A DNA stretch of 64,000 nucleotides from Imbricaverruca yamaguchii (GCA_034440575.1 JAOTOL010001645.1:372001-436000); one strand, 5' to 3'; shown: positions 13,211 to 64,000, counted from the first letter of the stretch. Notes: generated by a model from the letters alone, not told the origin. Made by a program: numbers and translations.

Positions 13211-14623
13211 TGCCGGGGCGTGCTGCCGGCACGCCACCGCGACCGGCCCGGACGGCGGACACCGGACCCGCCGCCGACCCAATGCGCCCCCGCCCCCTTC
13301 TCGACTCGTCCCCGCCGACCGCCGACTCGTCTGGCGCCGGCTGGGTGCCGCGGCGCCGCTGCCACGTGAGCGCAACGTGGCGCGCTCGTGAGCCGGCCGC
13401 CGGCGCCTCGTGCACGTGCACGACGTGCTCTGTGCCATGTGGCGAGCACGCCGCTGAGTTATGCCCGACGCCGGCGGCGTACGCGGCGTGTTTGCTTTTG
13501 CGAGGGGGCAGACGGCGGCGTGGGCACAGCGCGGCGGGGTCAGCTTACTCGGTGGACGTGGTGCGGCCGCGGCCGGGCACTGGTGCCTCTGGAACGCCAC
13601 CAGACCACCGCCACCCGACACCGCGCGATGTCAGCGCCAGCGGCTCACGTGGCATTAACAAGTCGTCTCGGTCATTTGTCAGCCAGAGCTGCCATGAGCG
13701 GCGCTTCGCTGTGTCGAAATTTCCGGTGAGGCTCATTTGAGCGAGTGTACCTTGAGTGGGTTTATCTGAGCGAGTACACATTGAATGAGCTGACAGATTA
13801 GGTTACCACAACATCCCAATAAGTTGTACGTAGTGCACACAATTGTACAAGTGCAGCTGTGTAAACACAACCCGAGCGGGTTGCATTCATGACAGTTGCC
13901 CATGTTGGAAATTGTTTATGAACTTGCAGATTCGCTGTGAACTCATTCAGATCCTGTTTTACTTCAACCTTCTTTTATTATAAGTTCCTAAATTCTAATA
14001 ACTAACCGAAATTTAAGCTTCCATCCAGCCCAAGAGTAATATAATGGGGCAGAATATTGGCATTGTTTGATAAAATAGAGCAAGTGCCAAACAGGCTCAG
14101 CGAGCTCAGCAATAAACATCAGCCGTGGACACAAGAATTAAGCCGCATTTCGGATTGTTGTTCGCTACACACTGAGTTCAATGCTATGATAGCTATGTCG
14201 TAAGAATTCCTCCACATTTTCCAACTAGCTTTAATAATGCGCTTCAGGTGACGCAAAGCACCATGTGCTATTTTCCGGATTCCTTCCCTCAGCACAACTC
14301 AAGAAATACACCCATTCTGCTTGCTGAAGAGCTTAAAATATGCATTTCCGAATAGTTGTATTTTGAAAATCAAACTTCACCCCAATGCTATCATCTACTT
14401 CATTATTTGTCCCAGGGCAACTCTTCACTGGCATATATACACAACTGTCGTGAGTATATTGCAGTACTGTGTTCACTATATTTACTGTCGCCCAGTTGTC
14501 CCAGTCACTCTATTTGTCAGCTCGCTGAGATTACACTACCTCAGATAGACTAGCTCAACGTGCACTGGCTCAAATTACGCTCGCTCAAGTGTCGCAGACC
14601 ACAAAATTCAAACGATGTGTGCA

Positions 14624-14690
14624 TGCGTCCATGCGTGGGTTCTTGCGTGCGTGTGTGCGTGCGTGCGACGCGATGCGTGCGTGCATATTC
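14624..14690. repeat. TGCG/TGCGTG microsatellite
   Basis: Imperfect run of GTGCGTGC and related units. Confidence 0.8.
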
Positions 14691-14999
14691 AAATCGGCTG
14701 TCACATTTAAATTAAATCTATGGTTCACCCAGACCGGTGTTGGAAATATGCCGTGTGGCCAATGTAGATGCACCAAGTAGAATAGGTGTGAATTTGCATG
14801 ATTATATGGGATGGATACGGGGGGGGGGGCAGAAAGACGCGCTTCCCAATTATATGAGACAACCTACGTCTTGCCGTGATGTACGGAATGGCCAGCAAGC
14901 TCCTGAAAATCCGGCGCGCACCTTCGCACACCTTATTTAAATTCAGCACCAGCTCCCCAGTCAACCTACACATTGAATGTTCATCTCATTCTTAAAAAG

Positions 15000-15320
15000 C
15001 AGCTTGGGCTGATGAATATACATGGTGCCACATTCGACTCATGATCTCACACGGCATCACATTAGTGCCACGGTGATTTCATGGATCTACATCGTGCCAC
15101 ATTGAGCTTGTCATTCTACAGAGTATTGATTGGTGCCACATTAACATATAACTCTGCACAGCACCAATTGGTGCCTTATTTAACCTATGATTCTACACAG
15201 TACCGGTTGGCGCCACATTGACCTACGATTATGCACATCACCAATTGGTGCCACAACGAACTGATAATCGTACCAAGTGCCACGTTGAACTCACAATCTT
15301 GCACAGTGGCCTAGGTTCGA
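15000..15320. repeat. Minisatellite of about 38 bp (ATTGGTGCCACATTGACC type)
   Basis: Seven or eight diverged units each containing TTCTACACAG/TGCACAG and GGTGCCACATT. Confidence 0.75.
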
Positions 15321-15639
15321 GACTAGGCAGAGTACACCGCATAGCCTCAGGTCCGGGCTACTTCATAAATACATTATGACCATATGTAGATGGTCGTCAG
15401 CCACATGCACTAATTTATGCGGGTCTTTGTAAATATAACACGTTATTTGCGGACACTCATTCATGCACACGTTTTGTTCACTTCATGCACCTTGACAACG
15501 CGATAGTGTGCACTGTGATAAATCTGACTTATGGTGCCTTTAGCACACTTGAAACGTGGCTAACACAATTGTAGGTTAATTTTCGAAGCCATCGTGTACC
15601 CTAACATGCGTTCGGCGTGTGCAAAACGTGTACTTGTCT

Positions 15640-15895
15640 GGTGCGATTGCATGTAGGATGTCTTCAATGCACCCGGGATGGGATTCAACGGACCCGGGAT
15701 TCGGGTTTGTTGTGGCTCGCCGCATCTGGATCCGTTAGGATCTCGGCCAAGCTTTGTCGGGTGGTCCTGGGTTCACCCTGTGCTCACCCAGAAGACCCAG
15801 CTCACTGCCGTGCGCCACGGCACAGGTGTCACGACTGTGGAGGCCTGGGCGCTACATGACCAATGTAGTCGATGCGCCCTAAAGCCCTAATAACT
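15640..15895 (+). mobile_element. Possible SINE fragment sharing the 3' region of copies A and B
   Basis: The 3' part reads GGCGCTACATGACCAATG, then GTCGATGCGCCCTAA and CCCTAATAACTACC, resembling the body and tail of the SINEs at 19125 and 19564. A tRNA-like head is not recognisable and no target duplication was found. Confidence 0.4.
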
Positions 15896-16938
15896 ACCTA
15901 ACTGGGGAGGCTGTGCCCTGGACGGTCCAGCCTCAGGGACCTCTCGAGGCGGCCGAGCTGCGCACGCGCGCCATCTATATCGGTGTTTTGGCGCCATGTC
16001 GCGGGTGTGGAAAAAACTCATCGCTGGGAGTCCACAGTGCTTCTACTCTGTCAGGTCCACCAAGCGAGACCTGATAGGAAAATGGAATGGGTGAGCGCGG
16101 GAGGACAGACCATGAATGTTTTAGTGGGTTATCGTCACCCCATCTTTTGAGCTGAAGCGGAGCGATCAGGTTATTACCTCCGCGGCAAAGTATGCAACGA
16201 TATGGAAGATTAAATTGTTAACTGTGATATGGCGCAGAAGTAGTCGATAATGGCTTTGCGTCCAACCGTAGTGAAATACAAACAATGCGCTACGTTCATG
16301 AAAATGTAATATAGCTGGAAGACAGGAATGTCATATTTCAAAGTAGAGTAAATGTCTGTGTTTTAGGTTTTCATGTCGTCTGGAGACGACAATAAAGTGG
16401 ATGCACCTAGAAGTATGTGAGTTTGCGGAATGGCAACGTTTGTTAGTGACATCATGTGATATGGCCGAAATCAGCATGTGAGTTAAATATCAATTGGGTG
16501 CAAATCCCGTCCTACACATTTTACAAACAACCAAAAAGCTTATCGACATTGTGTCTAATGCCTGACGAGACAACGTTTGTGCTAAGTTTTTGCTTCGAAC
16601 GTAGTCCATTATGATTCTTTATACGGAAATACGAGGTCGCACGACGTAGGAAATTTCTAAGTTTGAAAAGTGTTTCCATGTGATAGCTCAGCTGCATGCA
16701 CATAATTTTGAAGGAGGTATTTATCTGAATGTTCCTAATATTTGCAATTTTCCAATATAGTGATATATGTCCATAACATTAGCTTTATTTATGGCGATGA
16801 CCACTCATGGATCCATTAATTTTCAACAAAGTAATAATCTCCTATTCACAGCACAAACCTTGAATGTAAATATCAAATTCTTTCGGTTTCAATCCAACGC
16901 ATCTCACGTTGGTAGTGTTATAACTAATTACTTAATAA

Positions 16939-16941
<3 letters not shown>

Positions 16942-17001
<60 letters not shown>
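16942..17001. repeat. (AT)n microsatellite
   Basis: Pure AT dinucleotide run of about 60 bp. Confidence 0.97.
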
Positions 17002-17002
<1 letters not shown>

Positions 17003-17415
17003 AAATTCAGAAGGGCTTCTGATACATCCATGCTGCAATTGCTTTCTATTCAACAGTTGTCCTAAGGAACTACGTATTTAACCCTATCCCCCAATAATAG
17101 CTCTTTTTCCGGTTTTCTTGATCAGCCACGACGATGGAGAGAACGATATATTTGTATGGTATAATTATCATTTGCATTAGCTTCTTGATGCTTGACATGG
17201 GCATTGCCACCTCTGTAATTGGCTTATGGACACAACTATTTGTGGGACACTATAGTATATATGCGTATGTATAGTGTATATGTAGTTTATATGTAGTTGC
17301 ATATACGTGGAACAATACCGTTTTGTGACACAAAGGCTTATAAGGCTTTATAAGCACAAAGGCTTTACAAATATAGTAAAGTGCACTGCCACCTCTGTAG
17401 TGGCTAATAGGCAGT

Positions 17416-17447
<32 letters not shown>

Positions 17448-17449
<2 letters not shown>

Positions 17450-17535
17450 CATTGGCTGTTGAAGAGAAGAGCGCATTTAGCCTTAGCAAGCCCTTGCTAA
17501 GGCTAAATGCGCTCTTCTCTTCAACAGCCAATGCA
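17448..17535. repeat. Perfect inverted repeat: two 43-bp arms, 2-base loop
   Basis: The arms 17448-17490 (beginning TGCATTGGCTGTTG) and 17493-17535 (ending CAACAGCCAATGCA) are exact reverse complements separated by CC. A TA/GT microsatellite abuts the left arm. The RNA would be an 88-nt perfect hairpin. A genuine cruciform or a fold-back artefact are both possible. Confidence 0.95.
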
Positions 17536-19010
17536 TAAAAGAAGATATCCTGCCAAAATATACCGATGTATATATCGAATAATTAAGACTATTTGAGGAT
17601 TCTATATTAGATGATTTTATTATAAAAGTTTTATTATTCCAGGATATTATAATTGATATTCATATTCAGCTGCCAGAAATGGTCAACTGCATAGCAAGTT
17701 ACGAGGCCTAACAAGCCTAATCTGCTACGAGAGGACGATGCGGGCTGTTAAATCCGTACACTCTGGCAGGTCATGACTGCCCGATTGATGTGTGCACACC
17801 ATTTGCACACGACATGAATAACTGCCTGAACATGTGTTTCAAGATAACTGATATGTTAAAATGTTCGTTGCCAAAATTGCGGGTGCACGCGAGCGAGGGA
17901 AATTTTCTTGAAAATTCATATCTTCACAGCGAAAGCGTACAATTACCTATACTCAGCTGAATAGCTAGGCAATTTTACGTCGACTTGCATTGCGCATTTT
18001 GCGATTAGATCAAGAAGAGTTGGTCACAAATTTAACGCAGCAGTAAGAGCGATTCAACCTTAATTATGTGTTTAGCTGAACTTTATTTCTAAAGTGTGAC
18101 AGTATTTCTTCGTACACGAACTAAGCGGATGGAATTGTCCATATATTGGTGAGAGATGCGAATTGTGTAAGTATATGTCGCAGTGTTCTTCAGTCCCACC
18201 GGCTCCTGATAGGTACTGTCATCAGCCAGCTGAACCCACTCTCCCCACCCCTCTAAGTGCTTAAACTCTGCAACAACAGCTAGATCACGTGCTGAGCACA
18301 CTTGGCGCTCAGCCGGGGTGCATTTGGCCGGGGTAGCCGGCAATGTTTCCGCTAGCCGAAGCACGCCTCGCCGCATCTTGCTTTATATTGTGTCTTTTAG
18401 CACCATTCGCGGAGCATCTGCATGATTGAAGGAAATGTGGTACATCCCAACTCGGAATAGTCTCGCATTGGCATGCCGAGGAACACTCAGTCGCTAATTA
18501 TATTATCATCATCAACTGTGACACAGTAGAGGCATCTGAATCCTGCAGACTATCAACAGTGACCGTGTTTCTAGCTGTAGCAAGCAAATTTATGCTCAAA
18601 TTATGTAAGCATTTTAGACATCAACTCCCAGTAATTGGTGTGACTTTTATTGTAAAACCATTTATTCATATATGCCATGAACACAAATTGTGAACCAGAT
18701 CAATATTTTCATGTACCAACAGTATTCAACCAAGTTCTGAAATCTTGGTGGAAACTAGCATAGTGAGATACAATACCAGAAAGACCTGATCTTAAGTGTG
18801 ACATCTCATTTTACGTAGGTGCTTATTTTGCTGATCTATGCAAATTGCATCACTATGATGCAGGCCTGTAGTTTGAAATAAGTATTTCCACATTCATTGG
18901 CAGGGCAATGCATTTCTGAAAAACATTGGTCAGCCCAATACAAGGAGGCAATGTGTGCGCTGATATCAATCGAAGGCTCGATCATGTAATAGAGTGTAAG
19001 TAATAACTGT

Positions 19011-19046
19011 CCAAATGTTTACATTATAATCCATGTAAACATTTGG
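19011..19046. repeat. Small inverted repeat, 14-bp arms, 8-base loop
   Basis: CCAAATGTTTACAT (19011-19024) and its exact complement (19033-19046) flank TATAATCC. It lies 65 bp before the SINE insertion. No poly-T follows that would suggest a Pol III terminator. Confidence 0.8.
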
Positions 19047-19110
19047 ATTATTGCGAGGTCTCGATCGAACATTGGAAATTGGCACATACCCCGAAAAGTA
19101 CCCCGTACAC

Positions 19111-19299
19111 ATCAATTCAGCCTTGGGGACGAGTAGCCTAGGGGTAAGTTGCTCGTCTCACCATCGAAAGGTTGTGAGTTCGAGTCTCACCTGTCGCTAC
19201 TCTTCGCTCGCTACCAATCGGCGTGAGAGATTGGCGACGCTACATGACTCAACGGTCGATGTGTCGTAAAACCAATAACCAACCAATCAATTCAGCCTT
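19111..19299 (+). mobile_element. tRNA-derived SINE copy A with 14-bp target-site duplication
   Basis: The body (19125-19285, 161 bp) starts with a tRNA-like head: box A-like GTAGCCTAGGGGTAAG and box B-like GAGTTCGAGTCTC. A tRNA-unrelated region with CGCTACATGACTC follows, and the end is AACCAATAACCAACC. It is flanked by perfect copies of ATCAATTCAGCCTT at 19111-19124 and 19286-19299. The intact duplication points to a fairly recent insertion. Confidence 0.85.
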
Positions 19300-19553
19300 C
19301 AAAAAGCACTACACCGACACTTGTGGGTACCTGTAGGAATAAGTCGAACATGGACTTAGCTGTTACGAACAAGCGGATAATATATCGCTGAGTGGCAGTT
19401 ATGGTTGTTCACCCAGTTTCAAGTACCCAGAACCGCTTTAGGGAGCATACAAATTTGTCTTAGGAACATGGGAAATGACTTTGCAACTTCTGTACCACAG
19501 TTGGTGGATTCAAATAGGACTAGCACGCAAGCAGCGTTATGCAATTTCAGTCA

Positions 19554-19740
19554 CTGGGCGCTGACAGGTGGGTTGATTACTGGTGTTACAACGTGTCGGC
19601 TTCCTTGGTCGCATAGCGTCGTCGATCTCCCACGGCGATTGGTTGCGAACAAAGAGCAGCGACAAGTGGGACTCGAGCCTACGGCCCTTGGGCTTGGAGA
19701 CGAGCGTCCTACCCCTGAACTCTGGGAACCCTGGGCGCTG
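19554..19740 (-). mobile_element. tRNA-derived SINE copy B, opposite orientation, 10-bp target-site duplication
   Basis: Read on the minus strand, 19730-19564 matches copy A along its length: head with CAGGGGTAGGACGCTCG and GGCTCGAGTCCCAC, then the shared body (TTCGCAACCAATCG, GACGACGCTATG) and an end of ACCAGTAATCAACC. CTGGGCGCTG flanks it at 19554-19563 and 19731-19740. Confidence 0.82.
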
Positions 19741-20169
19741 CCTGACGCTCATGGATCACGTCTCGTTTGATGTCACTGGGAACGAGTCGGCGAACGCACT
19801 GGTACCGCCTGTATGCATATTTTAGTATTTTATTAATGCGATTTGTTTGTGAGTTAATGCAATTTTGCATTTTAGCACATGTCTCGATATCTATGGACTC
19901 TCTAGATACTTTGTCGCAAGTACAAGGGCACGCATGAGTTACCCTCTGACCGGACCACTCATGGTCGTTCACGAGGGCGCTTACAGTCAGTTCCGCAATC
20001 GCTGGCCAGGAATCGCTATCATACAATTCGTGGTACCCACCAGAAGTGTCTTGTCCTTCTCGTTTTATTGATCATGGTTGATTCTACATAATTTTCCGAT
20101 ACAGCAGTGAACAAATTGTTTCAATTGTTCTGTGCGTGTACAGGAAAATATCTGGTCTGACGGGCAATA

Positions 20170-20415
20170 AACGTAAGGTAGGTAATTCATGTTCCAGCTT
20201 GGCCAGGATACACCAAACTCCATTTGTTCCTAGCTCGTCTAGGGAGCACCAGACTCCACTGGTTCCATCTCGGCTAGGGAACACCAGACAATTGGTTCCA
20301 GCTCGGTCAGGGAACAACAGACTCCATTTGTTTCAGCTCTGTTGGGGAACAACAGACTCCATTGACCCCAGCTCGACTGGGGAACACCAGACTCCATTGG
20401 TTCCAGCGAGCTATC
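20170..20415. repeat. Minisatellite of about 33-36 bp (GGGAACACCAGACTCCATTG type)
   Basis: Seven units carrying CCAGCTCG(G/A)CTAGGG and CACCAGACTCCA, with moderate divergence. Confidence 0.85.
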
Positions 20416-21636
20416 TTTCGATGAAAGAAAAACATACCCCGGGATAGTCTGAAAGGAATCAGCAATGTGACCACCTCTTAGAGAAGTAGCAATTAACGTG
20501 GGCATCATGGTCACCCGGAACTGTCTAAGTAGTAGTGTGATACGTACGTTTTTACTACTATGTGGCTTTACATTTTGGTACTGCATACCATTACATTCGT
20601 TATCATCGCATCCATTGGTTCCGACCTGGAATCCGGACTCCTGTTGGCCGAATATTTGACATCATTTTCCCATGGCATTGTTACACCCGTTTTGTTCTCC
20701 GGCCAACAGATACCTACCGGCAACACTGACGCCGCTGCAACTCAACAGTGGCACTTCGCATGTCTTAGGATCGGTTAGTTATTCATGCAGCCAGCAAATT
20801 CGCCAAAACAGGAATCTTGATTTCCTTTATGCAACTTTAGACAGGATTACAGAGTGCATAATGGGAGTGCATGCCGTATTCATATATGACCGAACTGACT
20901 GGTCAGTTGCGCAGCTTTTTTTGTCATATGACGACAATCTATCCCAGTATGTATGCATCTTATTGGATATATTGATTTTGTTGCGACTCAGGGATGCTGA
21001 TATATGACCGATCGTTTCGTTCGTGCTGTCGTTTTCATCACGCAATTCAACGTGCTGAAGTCGATGCAGTGTGTGCATGTCGATGTTGGTGTTGATTTAT
21101 GGAGGTGCATGGAGACGCTCTTTAGTCTAGAGATCTCACTACCAGGCAGCTCGTAGGTGTCAAGCATCAAGTACGTTAGCAACTTGGGAGCCCAACAACT
21201 GGTTAGCAGCAGTGCAGCGAGCAACCAATTTAGCCTGGTAATTAAAGCGCATTCAAGCTTCGACGGTGTTTGTATTGAGTGCTCATTGATCCGATTTAAT
21301 TCGGTATTTTTATCGGGCGGTGGGGATACCTTCCTCACCAGGACGCGCTTCATCGTTCTGATCTGCAGTGGTGGACTGAAGCGAATTATGATGGATGTTG
21401 GAGGTACTTGAATGTTGAATGTAGCACCTCACGGATCGGAGGATATGCTTTGTTTTATTGGTGACTCGTGAGTGTACACTTACAATGCATAGGTCTATGC
21501 AATTATATACATTTACAATGTGCATTGCATTTCTACTGCTGTGGATGTGAAATAGTCCACCACTAACTTGCCCACCGTTGATGTTTCTTCGTTTTAGGTG
21601 TCCATTCCTGACTTGTATTGCCAGGCATTGACCGAC

Positions 21637-22011
21637 TGACCTGTCTATGGTTGACCGACTGACCGACTGACCTGTATATAGTTGTCCAAGTGCCCCGACT
21701 GACCTGTCTATGGTTGATATGTCCGCCGTCGACCCGTCTACCACCTGACTTTCTGCTGTTGACCTGTCCATAGTTGACCTGTCTGCTGCCGACTTGACCT
21801 ATTTTGATCTGGTCCCATCCGTCCATTATTGACCTGCCTACTGCTGAGTTGCTCACTGTTGAACATTTGCCTGACCCTGACCCTGTCTCTACACTATTTG
21901 CTTGACAGCTACCCAACCACTGTTGACTGCTGACCTGATCCCGTCCAACCTGATCCCGGCCAATCTGATCCCGTCCGCCCGGCCCACGGATGACCTGATC
22001 CAGACTGACCT
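21637..22011 (+). promoter_or_regulatory. Cluster of TGACCT (AGGTCA) hexamers upstream of PiT exon 1a
   Basis: Ten same-strand TGACCT hexamers begin at 21637, 21668, 21700, 21760, 21775, 21795, 21830, 21931, 21991 and 22006. Their complement AGGTCA is the core half-site of many nuclear receptors. The cluster ends 176 bp before the exon 1a ATG. It sits in a degenerate TTGACCTGTC-type tandem repeat, so the density may be repeat expansion rather than selected binding sites. Confidence 0.35.
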
Positions 22012-22100
22012 GAGCCAGGCTGACCAGCCGGCTGTCGCCGTGACCGCCGTGACCGCGGTGCGGCCGGGCGCCGCCGCGCCGGCGGGAAGGGCCCGATCCG

Positions 22101-22108
22101 TGACGTCA
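22101..22108. promoter_or_regulatory. Full palindromic CRE (TGACGTCA) in the presumed promoter/5' UTR
   Basis: TGACGTCA is the consensus CREB/ATF site. It lies 79 bp upstream of the exon 1a ATG in a CpG-rich stretch (22030-22186). No TATA box is apparent nearby, as is common for CpG-rich promoters. The transcription start is not known, so the site could also be in the 5' UTR. Confidence 0.4.
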
Positions 22109-22186
22109 CCACCTGACGGCAGCTACCCTCGCTGTCCGAGCGCCGGCCGTCTAGACGCTCCGTGACCCCCGCGCCGCGCGAACACC

Positions 22187-61315
<39,129 letters not shown>

Positions 61316-61321
61316 GTCAGT

Positions 61322-61860
61322 TCATCTGTGGTCCTCGGCCGGGTTAGACCTGATTCAGGGTCATCAGTGATTATCTGCGGTTATCTGTGGTTGTCGGTGG
61401 TGGAGTTGGGGCTGATGCACGACCCCGGTGGTAATCAGTGAGGTTATGACTGATGTCGAGTCCCGGTGGCCTTCGCCGAGGTTAGGTCAGATGCAGGCTT
61501 CACGGTGGTCCTCGGTGGGTTAGACATTACTCGGGCTTCACGGTGGTCCTCGGTGGGTTAGGACTGATGCAGATCTCCGGTGGTCCTCGGTGGGTTAGGA
61601 CTGATGCAGATCTCCGGTGGTCCTCGGTGGGTTAGGACTGATGCAGATTGGTCGGTGGGTTAGGACTGATGCAGATCTCCGGTGGTCCTCGGTGGGTTAG
61701 GACTGACGCAGATCTCCGGTGGTCCTCGGTGGGTTAGGACTGATGCAGATCTCCGGTGGTCCTCGGTGGGTTAGGACTGATGCAGATCTCCGGTGGTCCT
61801 CGGTGGGTTAGGACTGATGCAGATCTCCGGTGGTCCTCGGTGGAGTCAGGCCTCGGGCTA
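61322..61860 (+). repeat. 37-bp minisatellite (GGTCCTCGGTGGGTTAGGAC type) at the start of PiT intron 7
   Basis: The 3' part is a near-perfect array of eight to nine 37-bp units with GACTGATGCAGATCTCC. The 5' part (61322-61500) is a more diverged version beginning 6 bp after the presumed exon 7 donor. Confidence 0.92.
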
Positions 61861-62704
61861 CGAATCTCCCTGTAGATGTCAGTTGAGCTAAGCCTGATGC
61901 AACCAATTGTGAGACTTTGAACTTCAATGGACTTTTGCTGGGAATATCCGATGCTGACCTTTGTGTCTTCCGGTACGATACTGGGCGTTTCAGGAAGCAG
62001 CCGCCCAAATAGATCACCACACCCACGCCAGGCAGATCCGTAATGCATAGCCCGTTGCTCTTCAGGGAAGCCTTCCCGGTGGCTTTTAGTGATGCAAACC
62101 TAATTGAAGTGTGCCCATCTTTTGCATTCGTCGGTCGGCAGCTTGCCGCCCTACACGTCGCAAAGGAATCGGTCTGAACTGTGGCACAGCATTGGGTTGT
62201 GTCGCAGATGTGGGACCAGGAAGTTATCGACGGCGCTGCATTATGCTTCACCGATGGTGATGTTTTAGTCACAGCCACGGTTCGTACACTATGCGCTGTG
62301 ATGCACCTTGTTGTCAATCAGCATTATGGTGTGTGAACCGTAGCTATCATCAAATAAAATTATGTCAAGGAATCTTTCATGCATACTACAATGTAGAGGA
62401 GAGTTGTTTATGTTGCACATCATTGATTATGTTAACATGACATGGAATATTTGCAAGCAAATATAGTCTAACACATCCTTAGTAATGTAAATCGTTGGCG
62501 ATTGATTGGACATACAGTGGTTTGAAGAAACCTTGTGGCTGCGAATTTTGTCACGTTAATTTCCAAATTCTGCTGACGTATAGACGTTGGTCAATAGTGT
62601 GGATAAAAAACATACTCGTCAATATTCATGGCACTTTTTAGCATATCTGCGATGCGCTTTCGATGACATTTAGGCTTCATTTGAGATGTCTAATCATGTT
62701 TTGA

Positions 62705-62950
62705 ACGGCATTTTGATGTGCATTGGAACTGTATTGCGCCATATGTGCAAAAGGCGCGATAATAGCTCCAGAGCACATCAAAATGATACTCCGGTACATT
62801 TTGATGTGTGTTGGAATTATTATCTTCTTTTTTTAATTCGATAACTCAATGACGTTGCGAATATCATTTTCATGTGCGTTGGAACGGTGGTCCTGCCATT
62901 TTGAACAAATAGCGCGATAATAGCTCCAGTGCACGTTGAACTGTTTCTGG
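62705..62950. repeat. Diverged duplication of about 160-bp period
   Basis: TTTTGATGTG(C/T)(A/G)TTGGAA and GCGCGATAATAGCTCCAG each occur twice or more in the same order (62710-62785 and 62865-62935). Confidence 0.6.
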
Positions 62951-64000
62951 CCACCATTCTCACCGCGATTTTGACAATTACTGCATAATTATCGCTCCAT
63001 TGTTTCATCACCGAAAGCACAAAAGCTTCACTAAAATGTGAACAAATGTAATGCAAAATGCGCAACCGCGCAAACAACCAGAGTGCACCAAAATAGAAGT
63101 CAAAGTAGATTCCAAGGACAGTGAAAGGCGCTAAAGGAATGTTGGCAAGTTGGTTTTGACTCGCCTGACCACCGAGCCTCACGACACCAAAATCGCGCAC
63201 ACAGAGTCGCCGCCCACCAGCACATCATGCTTCTGTTTGTGCCTGGTGATGAAAATGTTCTACTGTCTGTTCATTCCGTGTACATGTTGAAGCATCTTGT
63301 TAGATGCTTGGGTTAGCGTAACGCTCTAGGCATTATTTTGAAGGTTATCCGTTTCTCAGTAATGGCTAAAAAGTGGTGTTTGGTTTGCCCGGCAAGCTCA
63401 GGGCAACTTTTCCTACCGATCTATGTTGATTATTTACAATAGGCTAGCCGATTTTATAATTGTGGATCATGCAAAGAAGTGTTCGGTATTTATTACTGTC
63501 GGATGTTCCAGAATTGGTTTCACCTATCACGTTGTGAGTGACAAGTATAACATAAACTGCCCACTTGGTCATACGTGATGAAATGGAGATAACTCCTTTT
63601 GTCAACGTGGTGCAGACACCAATTGCAAGGAAAAATAACTTCTTTCGCTAGAAAATGAAATTTTTGTAATCCATTACACGGAAATACGCGGAGCACATTC
63701 TATTATTATCCCGGGTTTTGGTGCAGATAACTACTTAGGGTTCGTGCTAAATCGATACGGGTACCAGACATTTCTGGAGACAAATATGGCTGATGAGCCT
63801 CAGAATAGAGGCTGTGCTATTCTACCCAGCTATGCACAGGGCAGTTATAACTGACATGGTAATGAAATGCCAAGCATAAATTCCATGCAGCTGTCATCGC
63901 TTCTCATAAATGATAGACGGTCAGATATCACACCCCTACGAGAGCCGGGATTGTGTGCTGAACATGCACGTGCAACGCGCGCCGCCTTCAGCCCAGTTAT

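Larger units (their letters stand above)
61316..64000 (+). other. PiT intron 7 (incomplete, runs off the window)
   Basis: After a 37-bp minisatellite (61322-61860) no further PiT exon was found. In particular there is no match to the second GND-containing PHO4 signature. 62705-62950 has a diverged duplication sharing GCGCGATAATAGCTCCAG. The remainder (62960-64000) shows nothing identifiable. Confidence 0.7.

Noticed and set aside
12986..13740. 176-211-codon ORFs on both strands
   Set aside because: GC-rich 18-bp minisatellite and flanking CpG-rich sequence. No domain, no splice-site pattern and mirrored frames.
61900..64000. Second PHO4 repeat of the transporter
   Set aside because: Searched by eye for the GG-N-D-V-S-N and ST-H-C motifs in all plus-strand frames and found none. 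The exons must lie downstream.

Overview
The window is nuclear DNA from an animal with long introns, probably an invertebrate. An arthropod (crustacean-type) genome is my best guess, but nothing in the sequence settles the taxon. The evidence is one clearly recognisable metazoan gene with GT-AG introns of 4.6-10.4 kb, GC-rich exons in a lower-GC background, tRNA-derived SINEs, a decayed non-LTR retrotransposon, piggyBac-like TTAA elements, and a very high load of microsatellites and minisatellites. No bacterial operon, rRNA, CRISPR array or intact tRNA gene was seen.

The only confidently identified gene is an SLC20-family (PiT) sodium-dependent phosphate transporter on the + strand. Its start is at 22187 (or 22889) and seven or eight coding exons lie in the window: 22187-22469 (exon 1a), 22889-23081 (exon 1b), 28208-28306, 38731-38874, 46423-46605, 51290-51409, 56456-56515 and 61143-61315. 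Together they encode the N-terminal PHO4 repeat, about seven membrane segments, and the start of the large cytoplasmic loop. The second PHO4 repeat must lie beyond position 64000. Every junction up to exon 7 is phase 1. The most striking gene feature is a duplicated first coding exon. Exons 1a and 1b each have an ATG, an upstream in-frame stop, the GANDVAN signature, the two conserved acidic residues and a phase-1 GTGAGT donor, and they are 72% identical over 57 residues. The gene could therefore make two transporters that differ in TM1-TM2.

Layout: 1-21600 is gene-poor intergenic sequence with AT, CT and GC-rich repeat blocks, a perfect 43-bp-arm palindrome at 17448-17535, and two SINE copies with clear target-site duplications (19111-19299 and 19554-19740). 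21637-22011 is a same-strand cluster of ten TGACCT hexamers, followed by a full CRE at 22101-22108 and exon 1a. From 22187 to the end the window is the transporter locus. Its introns carry many unrelated minisatellites, and some touch the splice sites: an 11-bp array of branch-point-like CTGAC motifs runs up to the acceptor of exon 3, a 44-bp array copied from the first bases of exon 4 lies just before that exon, and a 37-bp array begins just after the donor of exon 7. Introns also hold two copies of a TTAA-flanked MITE (42857-43683 and 52282-53139), a reverse-transcriptase-bearing LINE remnant (48690-50390, minus), tRNA-like SINE heads, and a few unassigned ORFs that could be small nested genes or chance.
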